Part shown: positions 12,594 through 24,229 of the stretch, in pieces | Layout: each line of letters starts with the position of its first letter | How positions within the stretch are numbered: the first letter of the stretch is position 1 | Source of the DNA: Axinella damicornis | Lineage: Eukaryota > Porifera > Demospongiae > Axinellida > Axinellidae | DNA: 64,000 bases | Reading direction: 5' to 3' | Assembly (NCBI GenBank): GCA_963931865.1 | Contig: OZ007518.1 | Coordinates: 9,352,361-9,416,360, forward strand | Notes under the pieces: model-generated | Database searches by the model: none | Seen by the model: only the letters and a program-made list of their open reading frames with translations | What the model was told of the DNA's origin: nothing | Translations under genes and position numbers: made by a program

Positions 12594-13420
12594 CACTCCT
12601 GATAGACCATGATTTGACCCTTGTACTCATTATTAGCCCCATGCCAACTGCAGGTGATCCCACAGTCCTGTGCAATCTTCCACAGTCCTGTGCAATCTTC
12701 CACTTCCACATCTTAGGCGAGTCCGTCCTTCCAGCGTTGATATTAAAATGTGACCCTGCGCCCGAGAGGCCGCCCGCATGTAATTTGAGTAGGCCATGCG
12801 CCAATAGCAACGTAGGAACGTAAACGCCATGATTACCTATAAAATACCGACTAATTGAGTCAGAGTGACAGCTCATACGCACCTGACCTGTCGAAGAGAA
12901 TGAATGGTTGGCGTTCCTACCAGGCTTTCCCTTGCTGTTGCAAGCACATGAGTAACTGCTGTTGCTCGCGATGCCGCAGTGCCCGGCCACCGACGGAGAA
13001 TGCTGACGGATCTCTTAACCAGCAGCCTGAACCCCCATCGGTAATAGTAGCTAGTATTAGTAGTTTGCACATGATGTCTACCTGTACACAGCGACTGCCT
13101 AATGACTGTGCCTAATAACGATGTAGCTCAGGTAAAGAATTAGTACTTAACCGCACGTATTGCGGCACGGTCACCATAGATATCTTTCTTTTGCCTCTTG
13201 TTTACCTTATGAGCTCTTGTTTACCTTATGAGCTCTTGTTTACCTATTAGCCATGTTCCACTTTTAGAACCAACGTTCCACTGTCTTAGTATCTGTAGCT
13301 AGCTATAGCAATCTGCTACACAACAATACACAGCAATTGTCAGGATCAGTTGTCCCACTTTTACATGTCCCACTTTTCTGTCTTTGCAAGCATGCGGCTA
13401 TGCCTAGCAAGGGTGTAGAT

Positions 13421-13423
13421 GGG

Positions 13424-13462
<39 letters not shown>
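13421..13462. repeat. G homopolymer run (~35 G)
   Basis: An almost uninterrupted run of G. Similar runs of 20-40 G or C recur at 23532, 24194, 31310, 31613, 32771, 48431, 57178 and 58237. Run lengths are likely to be unreliable in an assembly. Confidence 0.85.
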
Positions 13463-15175
13463 CTGAAGCCACCATTTTGTACAGCTGAAACATTTTGCAT
13501 ACAGCTGTTATTGCATGAATGATGTTAATATGCTGCACTATTTAGCATCTGTTTGTGTAGCTACATGAAGAACAATGGATTTGCTACAACTTGCAAGGTC
13601 ACCTGCTTCTTCTCCATGTGAATTCCAACTATTTTGCAACCAAATGCCTACACACAGGTGTAGCCAGCATATAGGCAACTGAGGCATGCATAATCGAAAA
13701 AATTCACTATGTCAGCACACTAATAGATAAGACTAGAAAGCAGTACAGCAGGGCAGTGAAAAGTGCAAAGTTGCCATGAGAGCCCTTCCTGATGACTGAA
13801 AAGTTAACGATGGTGAAAACAATTTGTAGTTTGCGCTTTGCAGAGTTTCTCAGCTGATTTGCAGCCTCTGGCAAGGTGCAAATCACCTCCAGCTCATCAT
13901 AGCTACATGAATATTGCCTCGGTGGGAAAACAATCCTGGCTATGCCTTATCACCGAACCTCCACTGCTGCCAGTTTGTGAATAATACATGAGACTAGGAG
14001 AAATTTATATTTATTGCATGGATCGCTCAACAATGGCAATGTGTGAGGTATGCTTCCTCTAATATTAGCAGAGAGAAGGGTTCCTTGCAGAAATATCTCC
14101 CAAAGATATGTTGTTCACAGACCACAAGAAGAGTGTGGAGGGAGGGTTTGCTAGCTCACTAATTAAGATAAGCCATTGAAGCTTCAGAGGTTGTGCTGAG
14201 TAGGGTTGTATAGGTGTGAGGAGTAAGACAGTAGTTTGTGGTTGTGAGGAAGCCCAGTACATGTGTTAAGTAAACCAATAAGAAATTTGAGGAGGTTGTC
14301 CACTTCCTTCCCAGACCCTTCCCAACTCCAGTCTTCATTACTTGCAGTATCCATATTTGGGGGAGGAGTCCTGAGAGATCTGGTCACATGTGGCAATGTC
14401 AGGTAGAAAGACAGTTGGACACACGGGGGCAGTGCCCAACAAAGATCTCAAAGCCCTTTCTTGTAAAATCTTTCTGAGTGCTGGACGAAACGAGAACTAT
14501 CATGTTGGGCACCACCCCCTGTTGGCCTACCATCTGTCTACCTGATCATGATGTCAACGCACATGACTAGATCTCTCAGGCCTTCCCCTCCATATTTGCA
14601 TAAGTGGGAACAGCCTTGGAACGGCCTGGGAACGAGACTAGGGTTTAGGTACAACACTGGTTTCTTGAAGGAACGCTTCTATGTATATGTAATAAACCTG
14701 ACAGGTCTAGTTCCCTTGCTGTATCGAGTGTTCTACAGAACTGTTTGATGCACTTGGAGGGAGCACTTGATGGGGGTACACAACTGTTTATTTAACTTTC
14801 TGTCCTTACTAGTCCATATATATAGCATTGAACTTTGTAGCCTTACCTATACAGCTTATGTACCCGCTATGATAGCCCTAGTTCTATCTCAAGATTCACA
14901 ACCTTATAAGAGATGTCGACATCATTGAGGTATCGATATGGGCTCGATATGGGCTCTTGATGATATTCATAGCAGTCATATGCATCAGGAGTGATGATCA
15001 ATATGGATACCACCAAAATTTAGGCTAGCAGTTGAAATATCAACTTGACTGGTTTCTTTGGGGTAGGGGAGGACCCCAACAGATGCGCTATAGGCAATTC
15101 ACATAGTATCCTCTGCAGTTAAGACTCACCCATACAATATGCTACCATTGTACAGATCTTGGGGCATGTCTTACT

Positions 15176-15566
15176 TAGCCTCGTTCCCAGGCCCACACGC
15201 GGAACGTGGAAGAGGGCCTGGTGACACTTGGCAAAATTCCCGTATGTGCTGTGCTCAGCAGTCTTGATTTCGGGTAGGCGAATCACGTCCGTCCGTTGCC
15301 AATTACTGCGTAGTAATTACATTCCTTATCCCGTGAAAAGTGTAGCCATTAGATAAAACCTCTGTTGTAGCCTTCAAGACTCACCTCTGGTCGCTCCTTG
15401 GCAAGGACTTTCTACTTAGTCATCTACATTCCGCGTGATTTCGAATGCATCCAAGTAAGGAATGTAATCGCTCACGCAATTATGCTGACTGAGCACATAC
15501 AGGAATTTTGTCAAGTGTCACCAGGCCCACTTCCCCGTTCCGCGTGAGGGCCTGGGTATGAGGCTA
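15176..15566. mobile_element. 391-bp foldback MITE with 9-bp target duplication
   Basis: Starts TAGCCTCGTTCCCAGGCCC and ends with a slightly diverged complement. The inner arms also pair (for example around GTGACACTTG and CAAGTGTCAC), giving a long foldback. Exact direct repeats TGTCTTACT flank it at 15167-15175 and 15567-15575. Confidence 0.85.
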
Positions 15567-15774
15567 TGTCTTACTCACCCCTCTTGGTACATAAACCCAA
15601 GCAAGCTAGAGGACGATATGTTGAGTTGTAGGTGCAGAGTTGAAACTTGATTTGCTTGACGATTGTACTGGTGGGTAGCTTCATATTTCGGTGTGGATTG
15701 CACGCGCTGGTAACCATGGCCGTCCCTGTGCTGACTCAAACCCAATCCAAAATAGCATTAAGTATTCTATTGAT

Positions 15775-16289
15775 TTTCGAGGGGCAACCGCACTCCTGGT
15801 AGCCGGCTGCGACTCGCCGTAGCGCTAGCGCTGGCTAAGTTAGTTCCAATTAACGCACATGCCACGTGGCAACCACGCTCAGTCGATCGCGAGCAATGGC
15901 AGCCAAAAGGAAGACAGACATTATTACAGCACTCACAACTTAGCCAGCACGGTGAGTTTTGGCATGTAAGCGTCAGTGAACGACAGCGATCACGGCCGTG
16001 TGGTCAGAATCTTCGTGGGCCTTTCCTAAGAACGGTACTGCCACCGGAAGTCGGAGAGAGCGCTCGAGCAATATGGCCACGGCCACGTGGCGAGACAAAA
16101 GCGCTTGTATCTCCAGCACCAAGGTGAGTTTCAGCACCAAAATTGTACGGTGAGGACAGTGCATGATAGCGATCACGACGGTGTAGTCAGAATCTTTGCA
16201 GGCCATTGCTAAGTAGTCAAACGTTATTTACATTATTTACATTAGGTTGCATTATTTACGCGGCACAATTTTTCCCCTACCAGGAGTGT
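15775..16289 (-). repeat. Dispersed repeat A (minus-oriented copy)
   Basis: This block matches, in reverse complement, the block at about 62100-62600, and partly the one at 2953-3105. Shared landmarks include the segment around CGATCACGGCCGTGTGGTCA and the end around CTACCAGGAGTGTA. No open frame is conserved, so it is probably a non-autonomous element of unknown class. Its end is interrupted by the insertion at 16289. Confidence 0.7.
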
Positions 16290-16989
16290 ACCGTAGTCTC
16301 TCGAAAATACGCCCACCCTCGAAAATACGCCCACCCCCCTTTTTCGCGACAAGTTGTTGCAAAGGGTCATTTATTACTCGAAAGTACGCCCACCCTATTA
16401 GCTCGAACAGGAAAGCATAGCTGTCAATACGGCTGTCAAAGAGGTTGGACTAAGAAATGAAGGCTGGCTATCGCGGTACTATTTGCAATGAATTTCATTA
16501 TGTTGCATGCCATTGCATAATCAGCTGTGTACTGAATGCATGACATGAGACCGTGCACACGCTGTGCACTGTATGTTTGTGTCTTTGTGTGTGCAATCGC
16601 CTAGCGTAGCACTAGCAGCGCAGTACGGATTTCTAGGAAGCAGCAGCAATCGGCAAGTCCCGAAAATAGTCTGCGCACTCTACGTCATTCAAGCAGTCCT
16701 GCTGTGTCTTGTTTGCTGTTCCTGTAGCTACTCACACGAAGAGATTGTTCCTCCTCACCAAGAAACTCCAGGACTAGTAGTAGTTAAGCCTTGCTAGAAT
16801 GACTGTTGCAGTATTGCACTCGTATACGCATGTACTTGGGTGGGCCTACTTTCGAATTGGGTGGGCCTACTTTCGAGTCAAGGGTGGGCCCTATTTTCGG
16901 GAGAGGGGTCCTCGAAAATACGCCCATCCCCCTCTTTGAGCAGATTCTAAATTCATCGCCCATGGGCGTATTTTCGAGAGACTACGGTA
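16289..16989. mobile_element. MITE with TACCGTAGTCTCTCG terminal inverted repeats
   Basis: The first about 27 bases and the last about 27 bases are inverted repeats beginning TACCGTAGTCTCTCGAAAAT. Internal copies of the CGAAAATACGCCCACC motif lie near both ends, making the ends compound. It begins exactly at the TA where repeat A ends, consistent with a TA target as used by Tc1/mariner-type elements. No transposase frame is visible. Confidence 0.75.
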
Positions 16990-17098
16990 ACTTAGACATC
17001 TAGTTTGGCAATGGAGTACTCTGTGGTTGACTGTGAGAGGATTTGTATACACTGCATAATTGTGCCTTCACTCTGTCATTCTGGGGGAAACTATTATA

Positions 17099-17332
17099 CT
17101 ACAGATTATTGTTTATTCTAACCCAAATGTTTACATAGTGTGGTTTTCCTCCAAGATTGATTTCTGTGAAGTTGGTTGTTGCATAACTAAAGAGTGCTAA
17201 TGCTTCCCAGTTAGTTGGTGAACATCTGTTGAGCTGCCACTCCATTTCCAGTGAGCTCTGTACCACAGGTTGAGTGGGGTGGTAAAGAGAATTCTGAAAT
17301 GCGCTTACAATCCACTCATCAATTTCATCCAT
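17099..17332 (-). other. Orphan open frame, possible exon
   Basis: A 77-codon minus-strand frame with protein-like composition (for example EWIVSAFQNSLYHPTQP and WEALALFSYATTNF). I recognise no family. No partner exon with compatible phase was found nearby, so it may be a relic, a chance frame, or an exon of an unrecognised gene. Confidence 0.2.
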
Positions 17333-18467
17333 CAGCTAGCAATTATCCACTTCAGAACTTGATAATTGCTAAGAGGGCTGGAATAATTGCATGTATGTAG
17401 GCAGGTACATACTGTTAACCCTTTCACCTCTATAATTTACCGGGACAGATCATGGCCCTTCACTGTTTTATGTTTAATGTGTCCGTATGCAGCCTTCGTT
17501 CATGTGTATTATTATTTCATAGTGAACATTTGAAGGTTTAGTGAACTAATAGTCTTTCAGTATTGAAATTGCTCTCTATTGTTCTGTCGTCAGCTCCGAC
17601 TATCCGAAGCTCCTTGCTCCATGCCTGAGTGTGTCATAGCTCTTTCATTATGCTTCAGTCAGTGCATGCCAGTGCTAGCTTTCCCGACTCTTTCCTTCCA
17701 TCTTTCCCCTTCTTTTATGCTTTAGTTTCCTCAGAACGTGAAACCCCACAGTTCATTGTACACCTATTAGCCAAACATAAACACACGTCTACAAACAATG
17801 TGATGTTGTTGCTTGCTGTGTTATAACAACACATGTACATCTGTACATGTATTATAACATAACTCATGTATTACATCTGTACATAAACAATGTGGTACTA
17901 GATGTTTGCTGTATTATACTAGCACATCTGCGAAAACAATATTTTATACTTTCTGTATTCTAATTCTAACAATTCTTGCTGTAATCAGTGGTGAACCGAA
18001 ACTGAAACCTGAGTCCTTATTCTGACCCCCCTAGTATCCGACTGAACTCTCCGCTGCTATTAAATACAGGTGGGATCCTCTCACCATTGGGCATTGCCTC
18101 AAACAAAAAATGACATCATTGACACGTTACGTGCATGCAAAGCACGTACAGGTGCATAGGAAAAAAGGAATTCTTCTGAAGGCGTTTCAACCGTTTATAC
18201 GAAATTTGCAGCTGCCAAGACTTCTCAATGTGTTTCTAAGAGATGGCAATGTAGATTCTAGCGTGGATGGTAGCAGGTCTGGGACACATGGGCTTCCGTG
18301 ATTAAGTCATTCGTACTAATTCTTTCAAGTATGTACTTACACTCTAGAACTGAACTTTGACATCGTAATTCCCATTGGCCAGATTCCTCCAGCAGCCTTG
18401 TCTGCAAACATGCAACCTTGCAACCAATCTGTGTTTACACTGTAGCTACAAAGGGGCAGTGTAGACC

Positions 18468-18521
18468 TAGCCTCGTTCCTCCTCTCGCCGTTTTTGAAAA
18501 GAGAGCCTGGGACCAAGGCTA
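18468..18521. mobile_element. 54-bp foldback MITE (TAGCCTCGTTCC family)
   Basis: Starts TAGCCTCGTTCC and ends AAGGCTA. It is flanked by GTGTAGACC at 18459-18467 and the near-identical GTGTATAGACC just after it, a 9-bp target duplication with a 2-bp insertion. Confidence 0.7.
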
Positions 18522-18719
18522 GTGTATAGACCTAGCTACTAGGAGCAACAACCGCATTTCAAATTTCAGGTCAGTTCAGTTGAGTTCTGGCAGAGAATCT
18601 CATGCTCAACAATACAATAGTCTCGGTCCCAGACCCAACCAACCCCAGCACGGATCGCTTTTAGTTATACTGGAAGCGATACACACACTGGATAAATGGT
18701 CTGGGAACGAGACTAGCTC

Positions 18720-19930
18720 AACAAGTGACTCTCTGGATGGTATGGGCTGCTCAGGCAATTAGTCTCCAATACCAAAGCTAAGCTTTCAAAGCCACTGTCT
18801 CTTCCTCTCATTGCATCTGGGTCAGTTCGATGCTGGGCTGTGCAGAGGCCCAGATCTACCATCAATCGCGAGCTCTCATGCACACGATTGAGCTACTCTC
18901 ACTATGCACCTCAACTATCCAGCCCCAGCCCTGAACCCCCCACTTCAGGTGCACACACTTAAAATTCATTTTACTTTGATATCAAAAGTGTTTACAGCAC
19001 TTCTTTATTAGAGAGCATAATCCCTCCACCATTGTACATGAGAATACGGATAGCAGGTACTTAACACAAAGCCATTGTGCAGTGCAAATAGAGGATTGAA
19101 GCCAACAAAAGCCACAAGTGTTCAACAATTTAAAGGTTGTACTTTATACCTGTTGTAAACAAATTGCCTGCAACAAAATTTAAGCAGAAAACCACTCTTA
19201 GTGTACTGTGCATGTATATGGCTATAGCTTCCCCAGCTTAAACCAGTAGCGCTAGCCTATGAGCTAGGATAATGGATAGTGGGTTAATTCGTGAGTGGAG
19301 ATCACGAAGCTGACAAGGTCATTAGAAGTAACCATTCACTTCAGTTAGTCTCTGATTGCATGTGGTAAATACAATGGAATCTCTCATGCTCCTGATGGCA
19401 ACCAGTGACTCTCCGGATGATCAGTGCAGCTCAGGCGATTAGTCTCTAATACCAACACTAACTATCCAAAGCCACTGTCTCTTCCCCTCATTGCATCTGC
19501 GTCAGTTCAGTGCTGGGCCACTCTGTACTGTGCAGAGGCCTACTGCGAGCTCTCACAAGATTGAGCTGCTCTCTGACTAGCTACAGGTTGCACAATCAAT
19601 AGCCCTGAACCTCCCACTTCCCGCACACATCCACTACATGTGCCTTGATTTTAATTTGATTTCAATAATGTTTATGGCACCTTTTTGTTAGTGGTTTCCA
19701 TCATGTACAGAGAATATGTCTAACAGGTACTTAACACAAAGCCAATGTGGACAGTCAAAGCACAATTAGTAGGATTGAAGCCCAAGTCTACACTAAACTG
19801 TGCCACAAAGGTTTGTACTTTGCACCTGGTGAAACAGATTGCCTACCTGCATGTTTGTGGTGAACCACAGTAGCTAGTAGAAAAACACACTTAGTGTATT
19901 TAGACAATTTGTGTGTGTATATGTGTATTT
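18720..19930. repeat. Tandem segmental duplication, unit ~660 bp
   Basis: The segment from about 18720 to 19250 recurs from about 19390 to 19930. Shared tracts include CAAAGCCACTGTCTCTTCC, TGCTGGGC next to GTGCAGAGGCC, and GCAGGTACTTAACACAAAGCC or its variant. Divergence and small indels show it is not recent. No reading frame is conserved. Confidence 0.65.
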
Positions 19931-22103
19931 TTTGTACAGCTTTTGTCAGATTGTGTCCTACCTGCTAGCCCACCTGTATTGGAGTGGACAAGCTGCTCTA
20001 GTGATGATCCAATATTGTGAAAATTTATCTGTAGATAAATGACTATATACCCCAGCTCAAACCGGCAGTAGGAAATGCATAGCGTGGGTTCATGCAGGAA
20101 ATTGGCCTCAAACTCCGTGCCTGGGTTCGAGGCTAGCAGGAAACGTTTGATAAGGTCTAAAATGTGGTTCCAACCTTTAATTGTGGTGCCAATCACTGAA
20201 CTTAATGCGATCATTATAGATGCCAAAATTTCAGGAATGCAACTGCTTCAGAAGTGTTCAGTAGTGTGAAAGGCTAGCTAGCTACCACAGACGTGAGGCC
20301 ATGGAGGACTAATATGCCAACATACTCAAGAAGGGCATGCACTGGCCTTGCATTTCACTGTCCTGTATCCAGCTTGTGGTATAGGACCCTAGCCTGTGAA
20401 TCGAGGGCACTGTCACAAAACGCAGATAGCAACAGTTCAACAACTGCATGCACCTATATATGCCTTTCACCGCATGATCATAAAATTTGAGGGTGGCTAA
20501 TCTTCTGACTTGTATAAATGAACAAAGAAAATAATGAAAATTGGCACGATAACCTGCTTGACCGTCATGGCGACTGAGTGCTGGCAAGTAATTGCTTGAG
20601 CAACATGACCGTAGTAGCTGTTTGTGATCAAAAATTTATTGCTGCTTACATGCACCAAGATCATGCACACTCTGCTAAAATGATCCTGGTGTAAGTAAGC
20701 AACAAATTTTGGGATGGGAATGAGTCAATGAGACTTCTCTTTTCATAATTATTCTACAATGAAGTAGCTGTTATCCCCACATGGAATAGCTTACCATATA
20801 ATATTACTATCTCTGCTTTTAAACAATCATTGTTGTAACACAAGTTGCCTTTTTGTCCATTAACTCTTTACCAACCATAAGAAACAGCTTAGGGAAGCAA
20901 AACCCTGTATTGAAGTATAACGCCTAGTATTAAATTCCCCATATAAATTCTTATGGGCTTATGGGAGCTCATGACGGCTTTTGCAGTCATTGGTTGGTAA
21001 AGAGACATAAATAATCAGCTGTCTAGCTGTGCTTGACCATGTGCATGTGTGGGCACAATTAACAAACTGCTCTGAAGGATGTCTGGGAATGAGACTGACA
21101 CCACGGTGTTCTTTACCTCCTTACAGTCCCCGCCCTACCGGTCTGTCCCGGGAACTCACTCAACAGAAGTGCTGAAGAGTATTGTGAGACTGTTCCGTAG
21201 GAAAAAATCACATGCTGATGAGAGTCGGTGATGGTACAGCAGCCGTTTACATTCAGTGTAATGCTGTAGGGCAACAACCTCAACAACGTTTTCAACTTGT
21301 GACTGGTTTATCAGCAATCACTCAGTCATTTTTTTATAACCCCTTCATTTGAATTTCGTTGCCGCCCTTACGGACTAGCCTAGTTCCCAGGCAGGCTTTT
21401 GGTTTCGATTACTCATTTGCAGTATAGGTGAAATTGAAGGGCCGAGAACCAGAATGGCCTAACCCAAAGTCAAGTACTGGAAATTGCACGAATTGCACAA
21501 AAATGGAGTAGCTAAAAGATATGCAATAGGTATGAGCGTTTAACAGTAGCTATGTGGGGGGCTAGTTCAATGTTTGTTGGTTAGGCCACTGGTTCTCAGC
21601 CCTTCAATTGTTATGATATGCTAAATTTTGGGTAAAGTGATCAAAAAAACTGGACGTTGCGAACGACAGGGAATGCTAGACACATGGCGATGGACGAACA
21701 ATGTCACCCCATGATCACAAAGGAGTGTGGCCGTGGTGTAGAAGTTGCACATGTAGATGTGTGCTGGTGTACAGTGAGGAACTTAGTCTATTGAGCTACA
21801 CCATATTCTCTCCCCCAACTTCCTGAGCGCCAGAGACAAAGTTCGTCTAGCTGAATAGACTCAGTAGCTATAGAACTAGCCTCGTTCCAGCCTCTGCCCA
21901 GATTTTATCTATCTCGCAGCCAAAAATCCGGGCAGAGGCCTGGGAAGGAGCTACGTATATACTGACGACCATAAGTGTGTATATAGCTACTTGATAATTT
22001 AGACTATACTATGCTGTATATAGTACTATGACATAAAAGCGCAGGATGTCAAAGGTCAAATTATTGCAGCTGCGGCCAAATGGTTCGGGGGAGTGGCTGT
22101 ATG

Positions 22104-24192
22104 ATGGCGAAGTTTGCTGCACTTGCGCTATTTGTTCTTACCCTCTGGCAGCTGTCGAGCGCCCAGGCACAGCCGCAGTGCTCTACACTGAACGTGGACA
22201 ACCCCTTGCAAAGCCCTGCGATCGGTAAGATCGATGCGTCATGGACGCACGAGTAAGTACTATGTGTCGAGCCACACCCTCTCACAGGGCAGGTGCTAAT
22301 TGGTCACAGTATTAGTATAGCCTATTCGGAACACCCCACTGCGATTGCAAATGCACAGGAGAAGGCTATAATGATATGCTGGTAGGCTAGCTTACGTAGT
22401 AGCTATCTAGCTACTGATTTTAGCCCACAACTTGGGGAATTGAAATGTTGTTAAGCGCAACCTTGGATGGCCTAGCCCTGCATGGCATTGAATGTTGAGA
22501 CACTTCCGGGTCGGTGGTTATTCCCCAGACCCTTCCTGGTTGATTGCCATTACAGTTCTTCAATTGCAGGGTCAGGAAAGGGTTAAATTTGAGTTACTGT
22601 GCATCCTCCTTGAACCATGCAGTGGTAGAGTAGCCTCGTTCCCTGGGAACGAGGCTAGTGGTAGAGTTAAATATTCATGGCCTTGGAGTTATTTCCAATT
22701 AAGTTAATTAATCATACCATCCTTACCACAGTTGGGCATGCATGCCTAGTCATCACATGATTGCCACTTAAGGTGTGCACTAAAAGCTGGAGTTCTGGAT
22801 ATGAGTCTTTGCTTCAGTCATGCAACCTGCCTACTCTTGCCTGCAGAAGACGCTATCTGAAACTGTGCCTCCTTTATAAAGTTGTAAATGGACAGCTTAC
22901 CTTCCCGGTTGTACCTATTGTGCCGCGGAGCCAGGCCAGACTCCTCAGAAACACCAGTACACTAGCCCTTGAAAGACCAGTAACACGCTCAAATGCCTCA
23001 TTTTTTCCGGATACAATTGCCCTATGGAACAGCTTACCCCCATCTGTACAAAACTGTCAGTCATTGGATTCTTTTAAACTGACTGTATTATGTCACACAT
23101 TAAATACCTCAACTATACCTATTAGTTAGATCGTAGATAATTGGACTTCTGTCTGGGTGCATTATTATGTTAGCAATTGCTATTCATGTACCCTTGCATT
23201 GTTGCAAAATTGTTATAGAAAGAAAATAAAAATAAAAATGAAGAAATGGTTAGCATGTCACATGATTGCCATCATAAATGGTTAGCATGTCACATGATTG
23301 CCATCATAAATGGTTAGCATGTCACATGATTGCCATCATAAATGGTTAGCATGTCACATGATTGCCATCATAAATGGTTAGCATGTCGCTGTCTTTGTGC
23401 TTGCTACTGTTTGACTCACTTTTCTGAGTTGATTCTGCCATATTGTTTTTCTGCCAAGTGGCAACTTCACAGGAAAATTTTCACAGGAAAAGATCACCTT
23501 TTACAGTGGTTGTATTATATATACGGGGGTTGGGGGGGGGGGGGGGGGGGGGGGGGGGTATATAGATTTTAATATTTCTATGTAAGGAAAAAGGTGGCCT
23601 GCCCTCCTCCGAGAGAGTACCTCCTGCAAGTCAAGCGAGACTCAGCTCTGGGCTTTCGCTGATTCTCTCCTCCACTCACCACGTTTATGTTTTGTTGCAT
23701 GACGTGTGAGAGTATAGCCACACCTCCCTCACTTCAACTAATCACTAGATGTTACCACACATGCACACACTCATGATCACTTGTACACTGTCACACACCA
23801 ACATGACACCACAATCATACTCACAATGCACACACACACGTACACATGTACACACACCACACACACACACACACACACACGTGCACACACGTGAACACAC
23901 ACCACACATACATACACATGTACACACACTCTCAGGATCTGATCTCCCCGTCTGTACCATTAACGTTAACCGTCTGCAGTGCTGTGCTCGTACATACATT
24001 GATGATGTCACTGAGCGTGCAAGACGTCTCCTTATAAATGGCCTCAGAGAGGAATTCGAGGATCGTATCGAGGACTATGAAAGAATTGTTCAGCTGTTGA
24101 TGCAATGTGAGTGAAAGTGTTGCATTGATGTGTAACACGATGTGAGTGTTGCTGTGTGTGTGTGCGTGTCTTGCACAATAGTCTAAGAGTAT

Positions 24193-24229
<37 letters not shown>

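Larger units (their letters stand above)
9171..15175. other. Gene-poor repeat region, first part
   Basis: No recognisable gene. Visible structure includes a short hairpin at about 10046-10078, a local duplication near 10975-11095, a tRNA-like SINE segment at 11790-11880, a 158-bp-spaced tandem duplication at 12113-12380, a small MITE at 12536-12593, a G homopolymer at 13421-13462, and inverted blocks near 14350-14600 that also occur at 30826-30900. Open frames at 10611-10982, 11416-11700 and 12855-13115 have no recognised homology and no clear splice context; I treat them as chance. Confidence 0.5.
16990..22100. other. Gene-poor repeat region, second part, upstream of the first glypican gene
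   Basis: No gene can be supported. It contains a 77-codon minus-strand open frame at 17099-17332 (see separate entry), a MITE at 18468-18521, another inverted pair at 18618-18717, a tandem duplication at 18720-19930, an inverted-repeat pair at 21427-21612 and a further foldback at about 21876-21955. The last few hundred bases before 22104 should hold the glypican promoter, but I see no clear motif. Confidence 0.5.
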
